DNA of 40,857 nt from Pseudomonadota bacterium (GCA_023432885.1 JAEZEU010000605.1:1-40857), one strand, 5' to 3'. Shown: positions 1 through 8,348, counted from the stretch's first letter. A program made the numbers and translations. The notes: a model not told the origin generated them from the sequence alone.

Positions 1-278
1 CCTTCAGTGATGCATGCGCTTAGCAGCGTCCAGGCGACAAGGCCAGCGGCCATCATCGGAATGAACGTCTCCCGGTCGACCTGAAAGACAGCGCTCCAGA
101 CGACACCAAGCCCGCCCACGCCTATAAGGGTCCCAAGGACCAGCCAGAACGGTCCGAGAATTGACCTCCGGTATCGCGTGCGCGTGTCCGTCCACGCGAG
201 ATGCAGGGCAAGATCGAGACGGCCGACGGCCATACGGATCTCGCTGCCGAGTGTTCTCTGCATCTCGAACCGGGTCAT
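1..278 (-). CDS. ABC-2 type polysaccharide export permease (partial, N-terminal part)
   Basis: Reading the minus strand from an ATG at 276-278 gives an open frame of 92 codons that runs off the window. It has the N-terminus of Wzm/TagG-family permeases: a short cytoplasmic helix, the motif LAWTDTRTRYRRSILGPFW (family hallmark: D..xRYRRS.LGPFW), then a hydrophobic segment LGTLIGVGGLGVVW. Such permeases form the inner-membrane channel that, with a Wzt-type ATPase, exports O-antigen or capsule chains. The gene follows the glycosyltransferase closely. An in-frame GTG at 291-293 would overlap that gene's TGA (GTGA), so translation may be coupled and the true start could be five codons earlier. The family assignment is firm; the exported polymer is unknown. 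Confidence 0.85.
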   Translation of the reverse strand, partial: MTRFEMQRTLGSEIRMAVGRLDLALHLAWTDTRTRYRRSILGPFWLVLGTLIGVGGLGVVWSAVFQVDRETFIPMMAAGLVAWTLLSACITE

Positions 279-289
279 TGATCGTTCTG

Positions 290-1477
290 TCACACGCACG
301 TGTCGTGAAATTGCTTTTTCGGCTCAATGGGCAATGGCTCGCACCTCACGCACGATGCGCGCTTCTCCCTTAGTGAGCGATAAAGGGTTAGGTACGCCTC
401 ACCCATCCTCTCCGCGCGGAACAAGCTCTCGAATCTGATACGGCCGCGGCGTCCGAGCCGCGCAGCCAATTCAGGATCGCGCGCGAGTGTTGACATCGCG
501 TCGGCGAGCGCGGCTCCATCAGATGGAGCGACGATTATCCCGGTCTCGGCGTTGGCATTCACATAGCTCGTGCCTGTGCCGATCTCGCACGAGATCATGG
601 GCTTCGACGCGCGGGCCGCCTCAAGCAGAGCGACTCCAAACGCCTCTGAGCGTAGATGCGAGGGGAAGACGAAAGCACGGCAAAGCGATAGCAGGGCTTC
701 GCGGTCTGCGTCGGCCACGCGGCCGATCACCTGAACGTTCTTGGGAATTGCGGTAAGCTTCCACGGCGGCTCGCGATCGCCGGCGATCACGACAGGGAGG
801 CCGCTGATCCGCGCGGCTTCCATAAGAAAAGGCAAGCCCTTGTAATACCGCGGCGCCCCAACGAAGAGGAAGAAGTCCGCACCCACTCGCTCGCGCCATT
901 TCGCAAGCAGGCTAGCAGGAGGGGCCTGCCGCTCGCCCAGTCCAATCTGTATGACAGTCGTCTTTTCAGGATAGCCCCGAAGAACTGAACTGGTGGACGC
1001 GTACTGGGGAGATGTCGCGACGATATGGTCGACGGAGCGCAGGAAGCGGTTCATCAGAGGGCGATAGAGAGGGAGCAAGTACCGCTGATTGACTACATCG
1101 GAATGATAAGTCACGATCGAAGGCTTCTTCGGTCGCATTGTCATGTGCATAAGGTCGGCCAATGGCCACGGAAAATGGTAATGGACAACGTCAGCACTGC
1201 GCAGGAGAGATCGAAACTTGCCGAGCACTGAAAGCGACAGCCCCGAGGATGCAATCTCCAGCGTTTGCCTAACCTGATGAGTATAATGACTGCCAGTTTT
1301 CACTGGACCATGTGATGGCGCCTTCGCAAGACAAAGCACATCGCTCGTCACGCCGTTGGACGCTAAGTATTCCGAGATCTCCCAGATGACACGAGGGATG
1401 CCAGTGAAGTTCTCTGGTAGGTATGTCTTATAAACGTGAAGAACGCGCAAAGCAGGCAGCCCCAACCCACCGATCAC
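290..1477 (-). CDS. Glycosyltransferase family 4 (GT-B fold)
   Basis: The 395-residue protein has a GT-B architecture. The N-terminal half starts with RVLHVYKTYLPENFTGIPRV, a loop typical of nucleotide-sugar GT4 enzymes, and carries TYHSDVV (the HxD region). The C-terminal half has FLFVGAPRYYKGLPFL and the E-x7-E motif in SEAFGVALLEAARA, which binds the sugar-nucleotide donor in this family. It is a cytoplasmic enzyme that probably adds a sugar to a lipid-linked O-antigen or exopolysaccharide precursor. It lies between an O-antigen ligase-like gene and an ABC-2 export permease, all on the minus strand, which supports a role in surface polysaccharide synthesis. Its last codons overlap or abut the permease start. 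The specific donor and acceptor cannot be told. Confidence 0.9.
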   Translation of the reverse strand: MIGGLGLPALRVLHVYKTYLPENFTGIPRVIWEISEYLASNGVTSDVLCLAKAPSHGPVKTGSHYTHQVRQTLEIASSGLSLSVLGKFRSLLRSADVVHYHFPWPLADLMHMTMRPKKPSIVTYHSDVVNQRYLLPLYRPLMNRFLRSVDHIVATSPQYASTSSVLRGYPEKTTVIQIGLGERQAPPASLLAKWRERVGADFFLFVGAPRYYKGLPFLMEAARISGLPVVIAGDREPPWKLTAIPKNVQVIGRVADADREALLSLCRAFVFPSHLRSEAFGVALLEAARASKPMISCEIGTGTSYVNANAETGIIVAPSDGAALADAMSTLARDPELAARLGRRGRIRFESLFRAERMGEAYLTLYRSLREKRASCVRCEPLPIEPKKQFHDTCV

Positions 1478-1885
1478 AACCGACCTTACCGGTGAACAAC
1501 CAAAGATTGCAATCCGCCTTTAGCAGTCAGAGGCAAGGGTCGCAAGAGTGCTTCGACATTCTCCTTCTCTAGCACTACTTTCGTCGATCTCTAGCACTAC
1601 TTTCGCAGTTTTGTAAGTTTGCGAAGCTGTCACGAATCGATTTTCCAATTATTCAGGGTCGGCATTTGGCGGCCGCCCATGGAACCGCGATCTCGGATTG
1701 GAAGAGGAGCTCCCGACCGATCCAGGAACGGCTTCAGCCAATGTTCGCACAGGACGGTGACTTCCGCTTTAGGTTGCGCAGCCGCTGAGAGACAGGGCTG
1801 CTAGCGTCGCTGTCCGAATTGCCAGCAAAAAAGTGTTGACCCACGTCTCCCGTTGCGAGGTGCACAGGCGGAGAACTTTCCCTTG
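1478..1885. other. Intergenic gap with degenerate coding traces
   Basis: These 408 bases between the ligase-like gene and the glycosyltransferase contain no convincing intact gene. The minus strand around 1772-1829 can be read as LAIRTATLAALSLSGCAT followed at once by a stop. This resembles a lipoprotein signal peptide with its lipobox cysteine, so a remnant of a polysaccharide-export lipoprotein is possible but weakly supported. An 18-bp direct repeat (1566-1605) also lies here. Confidence 0.35.
1566..1605. repeat. Tandem pair of an 18-bp direct repeat
   Basis: TCTCTAGCACTACTTTCG occurs at 1566-1583 and again, identical, at 1588-1605, a period of 22 bp. The pair lies about 90 bp upstream of the glycosyltransferase start. 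Two identical copies two helical turns apart would suit a regulatory protein binding on one face of the DNA, but a chance duplication is equally possible. Confidence 0.5.
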
Positions 1886-3304
1886 TTATTTTCTCGGAAG
1901 GATCTCGATCTTCTGGCGCTGCAATTGGCCGCCTACTATAGCAACCGTGAGCAAGTAAAGCCACCCTTGATAAAAATCGAACAAGTGAGAATTGAATATC
2001 GAGCTAACGAAATTCTGTACAACTGCAAGAAGCCCAACCCACGACAGCAGATGATTTCGTCGATCGGCCAATCCATCGCGAAACAGCAGCAAATGGGCAC
2101 CCCACATCGCATAGAGCAAAACGCACCCAACAAGGCCCCACTGGATCGTCACTGCGAGCGTCTGATTGTGTGGGTTGTTGACCACTTTCGCTGTCAGGCC
2201 GGTTTTCCCGACAGCCTCTGCCGCGAACAATCCTTCGGTCGAACCGGTGCCATGGCCAATGCTTGGCGCAGAACGAACAAAGCCGATTGACTTACGCCAG
2301 AATTCAAGGCGTTCGGCTCCGCCGGCATTGTAACCATCAACAGTGGTGGCGTTGGCTCGGAACGCGTCAACTTCATGCAATAACCGCATTGTCTTCGATT
2401 GGAGATTCGGAGACAGAGTCCACAATCCGACAGCAAGCGCGCACAATCCGGCTAATAGGGCCAAGGATCGCCATGTCCGTGCAAACCGCAACAGCAGAAC
2501 CATCAACATGGCTGGCACGTAAACAAATGCGGTTCGCGCAATGTTGACGAAGGCAAGATTGGCGAGGAAAGCCGCGGAGACCCCAAGGAAGCCAATTGCC
2601 TTGCCTCGTCTGCCGTCACGAAGAGATTCCATCGCAAGTGCGAGCAAGATAACAGCGACGAGAGCGAAAGCCTGACTCTGGTCGATGTAATTCTTCAATG
2701 GCACGCCGGGATACTTCGCTCCAACCATGTCGCTAACCGTGGGAGAGAAGAACACCAGATATGAGTACGCCAGCAGCAGCAGATTGGAGATGGCATATAC
2801 CGCGAAGACCGTTGTCGCCCGAGATGTCTTCTGAAAATGAAGAAAGAACGGCACAAACCAGAGTAGCTTGAGCACTTTTCCAAGTGAGTGCAGCCGATCT
2901 GACCAAGGTACGCCGTCGGCCCAGGTTGTTCCAACAAGAGCCAGTCCAATGAGCGCTATGGGAAGAGCACAGGCCGGATTGTTGAGCTGCTTGATCATCT
3001 CCCGTGGCCCGTGGGTGATCAGCATCATGACAAGAATGGCGTAGAGAAGTCCGATCGTTCCTGTTGTTGACCAAGGAAACACAAGTGCGAGGATAAAAAT
3101 GAAGAAATCTATCAAGCCGATTCGGACCTGACGCGCGCGTGGCTCCTCAGGGCCATTCCAGACGAAGAGCAGCAAGGTAGCCCATTCAATGAGGCGCGCG
3201 GCGTATGACTTCATGTAAACGTCCAGATTGGGTGATCTTCGACCCGGTTGGGGTGCCTTCGAAATCACGCCGCTTGTCTCACAACCATTGCTTCGGCCTT
3301 CCAT
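1886..3304 (-). CDS. O-antigen ligase / polymerase family membrane protein (Wzy_C/WaaL-like)
   Basis: This 472-residue polytopic protein has about ten to twelve hydrophobic segments and a large periplasmic loop at roughly residues 290-390. That loop has features of the Wzy_C (O-antigen ligase) family: AERLEFWRKSIGFVRSAP, a GHGTGSTEG turn, and the histidine in NNPHNQTLAV, which matches the conserved loop-histidine region of WaaL ligases. Such proteins join O-antigen to lipid A-core, or polymerise repeat units, at the periplasmic face of the inner membrane. Ligase and polymerase cannot be separated by sequence alone. The first 30 residues are polar and poorly conserved-looking, so an alternative start is the ATG at 3212-3214 (MKSYAARL). 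It heads the polysaccharide genes that continue downstream on the minus strand. Confidence 0.85.
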   Translation of the reverse strand: MEGRSNGCETSGVISKAPQPGRRSPNLDVYMKSYAARLIEWATLLLFVWNGPEEPRARQVRIGLIDFFIFILALVFPWSTTGTIGLLYAILVMMLITHGPREMIKQLNNPACALPIALIGLALVGTTWADGVPWSDRLHSLGKVLKLLWFVPFFLHFQKTSRATTVFAVYAISNLLLLAYSYLVFFSPTVSDMVGAKYPGVPLKNYIDQSQAFALVAVILLALAMESLRDGRRGKAIGFLGVSAAFLANLAFVNIARTAFVYVPAMLMVLLLRFARTWRSLALLAGLCALAVGLWTLSPNLQSKTMRLLHEVDAFRANATTVDGYNAGGAERLEFWRKSIGFVRSAPSIGHGTGSTEGLFAAEAVGKTGLTAKVVNNPHNQTLAVTIQWGLVGCVLLYAMWGAHLLLFRDGLADRRNHLLSWVGLLAVVQNFVSSIFNSHLFDFYQGWLYLLTVAIVGGQLQRQKIEILPRK

Positions 3305-3436
3305 CGCTCAATCGACACTCGCAGACAGTTGATGAGCCTATAGGCGCTGCGCTGGCGATTTTCATTTCCTATACCTCAATTCTGTCGATCGGCGATGGTC
3401 TGCTTGGAAAAGGAAACAGCATCATCACCGGATGCC

Positions 3437-3631
3437 TCATTGCTGGATCGCTAGGTGCCGTACTTTGTTGAGTGCCCGAACCTTCACGAACTGATCCCGG
3501 TCGCTCTTTTGTTTGTCAGTCTGGTGATATCGAGCATCATAAACAGCGACCAGGATGTTCTTAACGAACTCCTGCTCGCCAAGCTGTTCGCCTATGTCGC
3601 TTGCCCGTGAATGTCGCTGGAGATTGTGCAT
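3437..3631 (-). CDS. Small hypothetical protein (64 aa)
   Basis: The frame starts at an ATG (3629-3631) preceded by a strong ribosome-binding site, GGGAGGGGAG, about six bases upstream, which is why I accept it although I do not recognise the family. The product is hydrophilic, with no signal peptide or membrane segment, and is rich in charged residues and Gln (QLGEQEFVKNILVAVYDARY, then TDKQKSDRDQF). A longer frame reaches 3688, but its extra residues lie upstream of the good ribosome-binding site. It stands alone between the polysaccharide genes and the cysteine hydrolase. No function is proposed. Confidence 0.45.
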   Translation of the reverse strand: MHNLQRHSRASDIGEQLGEQEFVKNILVAVYDARYHQTDKQKSDRDQFVKVRALNKVRHLAIQQ

Positions 3632-3803
3632 GCGTTTCTCCCCTCCCTCAAGAAAAACACCAGCAGCGCCGATCTTCGCCGCGGCCATGGAGGATGCAGC
3701 GGCGACAAGCAGGCCGGCCTAGCTAGTGGTGCGGACAGAAAGGCCGAACAATCCTCGCTCGCGCCGGCGTTCGCTGAAAGGGGATAGGGTGACTGATCCG
3801 GGT

Positions 3804-4418
3804 TCAAAAGGCGGTGGCTTGCAACGCAGAGACCGTACAGCTGTATCCGTTCTCGTAGTATTCTACTTCGTAGCATGCCGCGTCCAACAAGCTCTGTTGA
3901 GCCAGCGTATCGCCGCTCTCGAAGGCGATGGTCGCATCTCGCACTAGAAAATGCAGTCGAGACCAGTCTCGCGGCATGATGTGACGAAAACCACAGGGCT
4001 TGTGCATCAGGCACAAATTCGCGCAATAGCCAGCCCAAAATACTGAGGTGATGCCTTTCTGAATCAGAAGACTATTGAGAACATCGGTGCCTCCGCCTGC
4101 TGGATCCCACTCAATATAATGGTCAAAAGGTCCAGTACCGGCAAGGATGTCCGGATGGATCGCGAGGCCGGTCGAATCGTAAAATATCGGTCTGCCCCTG
4201 CTGCGGAACTTTTGAATTGCTCGCAGCAGATTGGGAAGATTCTCAGACATCCTTGCGGCCCATCCTTCGTTCGGATGGGATGCCCAGGGGTCGATGACAA
4301 CTAGTGCGGCCTGACTTGCATTGAACGCTACTTGTACCTCTCTCCGTAGGCTATTTGCTTCTGATGACCCGCGCCCAGACGTAGTATCCCAAGTTCGTGC
4401 AGTGATAGCGCATTGCAA
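3804..4418 (-). CDS. Isochorismatase-family cysteine hydrolase
   Basis: The 204-residue protein matches the cysteine hydrolase (isochorismatase/nicotinamidase) fold. The catalytic Asp region is AALVVIDPWASHP near residue 40, and the nucleophile region is VFWAGYCANLCLM near residue 130, with the Cys after the beta-strand as in the family. The catalytic Lys is not in an obvious canonical motif. Members hydrolyse amides, isochorismate or related small molecules in the cytoplasm. I chose the TTG start at 4416-4418 because AAGGAG lies eight bases upstream; no ATG is as well placed. The gene sits directly downstream of a decayed IS3 element and reads in the same direction. The substrate is unknown. 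Confidence 0.75.
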   Translation of the reverse strand: MQCAITARTWDTTSGRGSSEANSLRREVQVAFNASQAALVVIDPWASHPNEGWAARMSENLPNLLRAIQKFRSRGRPIFYDSTGLAIHPDILAGTGPFDHYIEWDPAGGGTDVLNSLLIQKGITSVFWAGYCANLCLMHKPCGFRHIMPRDWSRLHFLVRDATIAFESGDTLAQQSLLDAACYEVEYYENGYSCTVSALQATAF

Positions 4419-4514
4419 CTCGTAGTCTCCTTTTCATTCCAGAATACACCTGACGAGCCTGCCCTCGCGACTCGTCGGTAAGACATCTAACAAATTGCTG
4501 CGCCTTAAAGTCCA

Positions 4515-4636
4515 AAATCTCGCCGATCTCGGCGTCCCGGCATGTCAAAGCAGGCGTCTTGCCCTGCGGCATCAAAAACTTCAATCTGGCGGAGCGCCAC
4601 AACAATCTGCTCAGCACTGAACCATTGCTTGGCCAT
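4515..4636 (-). pseudogene. IS3-family OrfA transposase fragment, frameshifted
   Basis: Starting at an ATG (4634-4636) with AAAGGAG upstream, the minus strand reads MAKQWFSAEQIVVALRQIEV, the typical start of IS3-family (IS407-group) OrfA helix-turn-helix proteins. One base later, in the neighbouring frame, it continues LMPQGKTPALTCRDAEIGE, the expected next segment, before similarity stops near 4515. An extra T in a T-run (GAAGTTTTTGATG) accounts for the frameshift. The usual continuation (a YYRWRKEYGG-type motif) is missing. It is therefore a dead 5' stub of a transposase gene. Confidence 0.75.
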
Positions 4637-4671
4637 CCAAAGCTCCTTTGCCAGCCAACTCTCTCACATTG

Positions 4672-4698
4672 CTTGGTCCGAAAAGCCGGGTCAGGTCA
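4672..4698 (-). mobile_element. Terminal inverted repeat (5' end) of a decayed IS3-family element
   Basis: Read on the minus strand from 4698, the sequence begins TGACCTGACCCGGCTTTTCG, resembling IS407-group ends, and lies 62 bp before the OrfA start codon, the normal distance. The same nine terminal bases (TGACCTGAC) end the second IS3 remnant at 13645. The element body lies towards lower coordinates. Confidence 0.6.
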
Positions 4699-4828
4699 GT
4701 GGCAGTACGCTGAATGGTCATCCCCAATCATCGTGAAGAAGCCCGGTGCTGACGACATGAAATGCGACGCCCTCGTGCAGCGCTGCCCAATCTTGCGGCG
4801 GAGAGAGCCTAAACTTTGTCCTCGCTCC

Positions 4829-5551
4829 TCAAGGGATGCGCGACGATATTGCAAAGGTCATACGCTCGGCTCTGGCAGCCGTGTAGCCCTGCAAGAGAGG
4901 TTTCGCTTCTTTGTCGTACAAAACGTAATTTGCGACAACGAGCGGAGATCGCGGAGCGACGTTGAGGAATGAAACCTCGTGGTCTGTTGCAAATGTGCTG
5001 GATATTTCGAAATCGACTTGGTGGACCGGAATGTTCAGGTGCTTGATCAAAGCGAAGACGAACTTGTCCTTAAGGTCCTCCCGCATCAACTTTGCCGTCG
5101 CCGGCGGCAAATAGACGACGTCGAGTGCGATAGGTGCGTCGTCCGCAAAGATTCTCTTTTCATGACGATAGACTGATTTGTTTGGCAGCTTTAGCGGTCT
5201 GGCCGAGTCAGCGGGCGGCTTCACGAGAACATAGGAGATCTCCTCAATGCGCGGCGTGTAACCGGCTCGACGTATGTCGTTGCCCAATGGCCAGCCCACG
5301 CTTGACGTCAACACGCGTACGATCTGCCGTCGATCAGCGACGAACACTCCAAGTCCTTGGCGCCCGTAAAGAAGACCCTCGAAGGTCAGCGTCTGCAAAG
5401 CGCGTCTAATCGTGATCTGGCTTACGTTGAATTCTTTCATCAGCGTAGTCATGCTGGGAATGGTCGACCCAACGGGATACTGGCCCGACGCAATTTGCCT
5501 CCGAAGCTGTTCAACAACCTCGAGATAAAGAAAAGACTGCGCAGGTGGCAT
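4829..5551 (-). CDS. GntR-family (HutC subfamily) transcriptional regulator
   Basis: The 240-residue protein has an N-terminal winged helix-turn-helix (about residues 8-75) with the GntR signature YPVGSTIPSMTTLMKEFNVSQITIRRAL and a UTRA ligand-binding domain (about 95-235), as in HutC/FarR. It is a cytoplasmic DNA-binding regulator whose affinity usually falls when the pathway substrate or an intermediate binds the UTRA domain. It is transcribed divergently from the ABC-transporter/monooxygenase genes, and a 20-bp imperfect palindrome lies between them (5623-5642). I infer that it represses the module 5.7-12.7 kb. The ligand is unknown. Confidence 0.9.
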   Translation of the reverse strand: MPPAQSFLYLEVVEQLRRQIASGQYPVGSTIPSMTTLMKEFNVSQITIRRALQTLTFEGLLYGRQGLGVFVADRRQIVRVLTSSVGWPLGNDIRRAGYTPRIEEISYVLVKPPADSARPLKLPNKSVYRHEKRIFADDAPIALDVVYLPPATAKLMREDLKDKFVFALIKHLNIPVHQVDFEISSTFATDHEVSFLNVAPRSPLVVANYVLYDKEAKPLLQGYTAARAERMTFAISSRIP

Positions 5552-5622
5552 CGTGACGGTTCTTTCAAAGCTTACCGGCCCCCGGTCTATCTAGTTGACT
5601 CGCGCGAGCAAGCCAAGATAAG

Positions 5623-5642
5623 CTACATTGTATACCAAGTAG
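5623..5642. promoter_or_regulatory. Probable GntR/HutC-type operator
   Basis: CTACATTGTATACCAAGTAG is an imperfect 20-bp palindrome (16 of 20 positions symmetric) centred on TATA. Its inner part, TTG-TATAC-CAA, resembles known HutC-subfamily sites such as TTGTATATACAA. It lies between the divergent regulator and binding-protein genes, 46 bp before the ATG at 5689, where a repressor would cover the promoter. Confidence 0.55.
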
Positions 5643-5688
5643 CAAAAGCAACGACGGCGTCGCTTGGCTTGGAAGCTGGAGTGAAGAA

Positions 5689-6660
5689 ATGGGTCTGAAA
5701 GCCTTGATCGCGTCAGCGATTGCAATGTTCTCAATCGCGATCTCCCAAGCTTCTGCAGAACAAGCCAAGCCGAGGTCGGTTTCCCTGCGCCTCGACTACG
5801 CGGTGGGAGCCGAGCACGCGGGCTTCTACTCGGCGTTAAACCAGGGCTTTTACCGCGAAGAAGGCCTGGACGTGACGATCGGTGTCGGCCAGGGGTCAAA
5901 CGTCACCGCGCAACTCGTTGGCACCGGAAAGGACACGTTCGGACTGGTCGGGGCTGCGACGGTCATTAGTTCGGTCGCGAACAAGGTGCCGATCAAGGCT
6001 GTTGCAACACTCCTGCCGCACACCTTAACCGGGCTTCTGGTGCCCAAGGGCACGGCCGTGCCGAACGCCAAATGGATGGCCGGCAAGCGCATCGCGGTAG
6101 TGACCGCAAGCTTCACTTTCAATGAGCTGAAGGCTGTTCTTGCCCAGAATGGTATGAAAGAAGACGATCTGACCCGCGTTCAGACATCGGGCTCTCTGAC
6201 GCCTCCGCTTGTGACAAAACAGGCGGATGGGGCCATCGTTCTTCAGTACAATGACGGGGTGCTTGCCGAACAGCAGGGCTTTCCCACTGACTTCATCTCC
6301 TTCGCAAAGTTCGGCGTCGACAATCCTGCTTTGACGATTGTTGCGAATGCAGAAACTATATCCAAGAGCCCCGATATCGTGCGCGCGTTTCTAAGAGCGT
6401 CCAAGCGCGGGTGGGAATTCGCGCGCAGAAATCCTGAAGCTGCCTACAAGGATTTTGCCAAGTTCAATCCGACAGTAGATAATCCATATAATTCCGCAAA
6501 ACTCGCGATTGTTCTGCCCGCCATATTCCCTTCAGGTCAAAGGAAATGGGGTGAGAGCGATCCCCTCGCGTGGGGCGCGATGGCAAATCGGCTGAGGGAC
6601 CTCGGCATACTCACGGTGCCGCCCGAGGACCTCGACATAATCACGAACGACTATCTGTAG
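5689..6660 (+). CDS. NMT1/ThiY-type ABC transporter substrate-binding protein
   Basis: The 323-residue protein starts with a Sec signal peptide (MGLKALIASAIAMFSIAIS, cleavage near ASA/EQ). The mature part belongs to the NMT1/SsuA/ThiY family: VSLRLDYAVGAEHAGFYSAL, then GFYREEGLDVTI, and the later GDxVxQLV-like region GSNVTAQLVGTG. These periplasmic proteins capture pyrimidine precursors, sulfonates, nitriles or other small organics. A good ribosome-binding site (GGAGTGAAGAA) precedes the ATG. ATPase and permease genes follow in the same direction, giving a complete importer. By context the ligand is the substrate, or a precursor, of the downstream monooxygenase and hydrolases. Confidence 0.9.
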   Translation: MGLKALIASAIAMFSIAISQASAEQAKPRSVSLRLDYAVGAEHAGFYSALNQGFYREEGLDVTIGVGQGSNVTAQLVGTGKDTFGLVGAATVISSVANKVPIKAVATLLPHTLTGLLVPKGTAVPNAKWMAGKRIAVVTASFTFNELKAVLAQNGMKEDDLTRVQTSGSLTPPLVTKQADGAIVLQYNDGVLAEQQGFPTDFISFAKFGVDNPALTIVANAETISKSPDIVRAFLRASKRGWEFARRNPEAAYKDFAKFNPTVDNPYNSAKLAIVLPAIFPSGQRKWGESDPLAWGAMANRLRDLGILTVPPEDLDIITNDYL

Positions 6661-6684
6661 TCGCCGAGCGCATGTTGGCCGACG

Positions 6685-7539
6685 ATGGAGTCCTCGTCTC
6701 ATCTTTCGTCAGGAAACGTGGTCGTGCCGAGCGAGGGTCCTGTGGAGGGCGGTTCTGGCGCGGTCATCGAGATGAACCACGTGGGCCTCAGCTACAAGGC
6801 TGCCGGCGGGCGTGTCGTCGAGGCGTTGCGGGACATAAGCCTCTCGGTTCCCTTGCGTTCGGTAACCTCAGTCGTGGGACCCTCAGGATGCGGTAAGACC
6901 ACACTGCTGAAGCTCGTCTCGAAGGTCTTCGTTCCTTCGTCAGGGTCGATACTTGTCGAGGGGCAGCCTCTCGCTCGTGCAAACCTGGCGGGCCGTTTGA
7001 GCTACGTTTTTCAGAAGCCCCTGCTTCTGCCTTGGCGTTCAGCCCTTAAAAACGTGCTGATGCCGCTAGAGATCACCGTCGGCAGAATAACTGCACTTGA
7101 AGTCGAAAGGGCCAGAGCCGCACTAGAGCTAACGGGCCTGAGCGGCTTTGAGGATAGCTATCCGATCCAACTTTCCGGCGGAATGCAGCAACGAGTGTCA
7201 TTGGCAAGGGCGCTCGTGCTTCAGCCCGAGATTTTGCTGATGGATGAGCCATTCAGCGCTTTGGATGAAATAACCAGGGAAAGTCTGCAGTCCGAGCTGC
7301 TGCGTATTTGGGAGCGTACCAACAGCGCCGCGCTTTTCATCACACATAACGTCGACGAAGCGGTCTTGCTGTCGGACGAGATCATCGTGCTTTCAAGTCG
7401 GCCCGGTCAGATCGTGAGCAAGATTTCGGTCGATCTTCCTCGACCACGAAACCTGGACGTGCGTCGGGAGCGACGATACCGCGAGCTAGTTGAAGAAGTG
7501 AGAACCGCTTTGCGTCACCGAAAGCAAGAGGGCGGCTGA
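6685..7539 (+). CDS. ABC transporter ATP-binding protein (nitrate/sulfonate/taurine type)
   Basis: All ABC ATPase motifs are visible in the 284 residues: Walker A GPSGCGKTTLL (near residue 70), Q-loop VFQKPLLLPWRS, signature LSGGMQQRVSLARAL, Walker B ILLMDEPFSALDE and the switch histidine in FITHNVDEA. The LLPWRS/ALDE forms are typical of SsuB/TauB-type importers. It energises import of the ligand bound by the upstream NMT1-type protein. The first 30 residues (MESSSHLSSGNVVVPSEG) are not part of the fold, so translation could instead start at the ATG at 6772 (MNHVGLSY). Its TGA overlaps the ATG of the permease gene by one base (TGATG), suggesting coupled translation. Confidence 0.93.
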   Translation: MESSSHLSSGNVVVPSEGPVEGGSGAVIEMNHVGLSYKAAGGRVVEALRDISLSVPLRSVTSVVGPSGCGKTTLLKLVSKVFVPSSGSILVEGQPLARANLAGRLSYVFQKPLLLPWRSALKNVLMPLEITVGRITALEVERARAALELTGLSGFEDSYPIQLSGGMQQRVSLARALVLQPEILLMDEPFSALDEITRESLQSELLRIWERTNSAALFITHNVDEAVLLSDEIIVLSSRPGQIVSKISVDLPRPRNLDVRRERRYRELVEEVRTALRHRKQEGG

Positions 7540-8309
7540 TGAGGACCTTCCAGCATCTAAGCGCCTGGATAAGTGTAATCCTCATCATCGCGATTTGGGA
7601 CTTCAGCGTGCGGATGTTCGCAATCCCTCCCTACCTCGTGCCTTCCCCAGAGTCCGTCGTTCGCGAGGTGTGGCAACGGCGCGAAATGCTGCTTGTGGCG
7701 TCACTTTGGACGGGCATCGAAATTTGGCTAGGGTTTCTTTTTGCAGTGGCGCTCGGCCTGGGTCTCGGCATCCCGATCGCCTATTCGCGCTCTCTTGAGG
7801 GAATGCTGCTGCCCGTGATCGTGGTTCAGCAAGTCATTCCAAAGGTGGCCGTCGCACCACTATTTCTAATTTGGCTTGGATATGGCCTTTCCCCAAAAAT
7901 TTTCGTGGCTTGTCTCATCGCTTTCTTTCCGATCTTGATGAACACGATCAAGGGTCTACGAACGGTCGATCCCGAGCTTACGCAATGGGTGGGCACACTC
8001 GGCGCAACTCGCTTCCAGCTGTTCGTCAAATTGGCCATGCCTTGGGCTCTTCCCTACATTTTTGCCGCCATGAAAGTCGCGATCACATTCGCGATTGTAG
8101 GCGCGGTTGTTGGCGAGTTTGTCGGTTCGGATCGCGGCCTAGGCTACGTCCTTCTTCAGAGCACTAACGTTCTCGATACCAAACTCACATTTGCGGCGCT
8201 TTCCGTTCTGAGCGTGATTGGCATCGCCTTCTACTGGATAATCGTGGTCGCGGAGCGATTTCTGGTTCCTTGGGAACGATCGATCGAAGAGCCCGTCGGC
8301 ACTGTTTAG
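7539..8309 (+). CDS. ABC transporter permease (SsuC/TauC/ThiX type)
   Basis: The 256-residue protein has six predicted membrane segments and the BPD_transp_1 EAA loop around residues 145-170 (ELTQWVGTLGATRFQLFVKLAMPWALPYIF), which contacts the ATPase. The N-terminal stretch IAIWDFSVRMFAIPPYLVPSPESV is characteristic of sulfonate/nitrate/taurine-type permeases. It forms the inner-membrane channel of the importer with the two preceding genes, and its ATG overlaps the ATPase stop codon. A hairpin followed by a T-run lies 18 bp downstream, which may reduce read-through into the monooxygenase gene. Confidence 0.93.
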   Translation: MRTFQHLSAWISVILIIAIWDFSVRMFAIPPYLVPSPESVVREVWQRREMLLVASLWTGIEIWLGFLFAVALGLGLGIPIAYSRSLEGMLLPVIVVQQVIPKVAVAPLFLIWLGYGLSPKIFVACLIAFFPILMNTIKGLRTVDPELTQWVGTLGATRFQLFVKLAMPWALPYIFAAMKVAITFAIVGAVVGEFVGSDRGLGYVLLQSTNVLDTKLTFAALSVLSVIGIAFYWIIVVAERFLVPWERSIEEPVGTV

Positions 8310-8326
8310 CGCGTCGACCGGCTGAA

Positions 8327-8348
8327 CGGTGACGGTCACCGCTTTTTT
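8327..8348 (+). terminator. Possible intrinsic terminator after the permease gene
   Basis: CGGTGACGGTCACCG is a perfect palindrome, followed one base later by six T residues. The stem is short and the loop tight, so it may terminate only partially. It lies between the transporter genes and the monooxygenase gene. Confidence 0.5.

Noticed and set aside
1772..1829. Lipoprotein-signal-like frame LAIRTATLAALSLSGCAT
   Set aside because: It ends at a stop right after the lipobox-like cysteine and has no start with a ribosome-binding site; too weak to call a gene.
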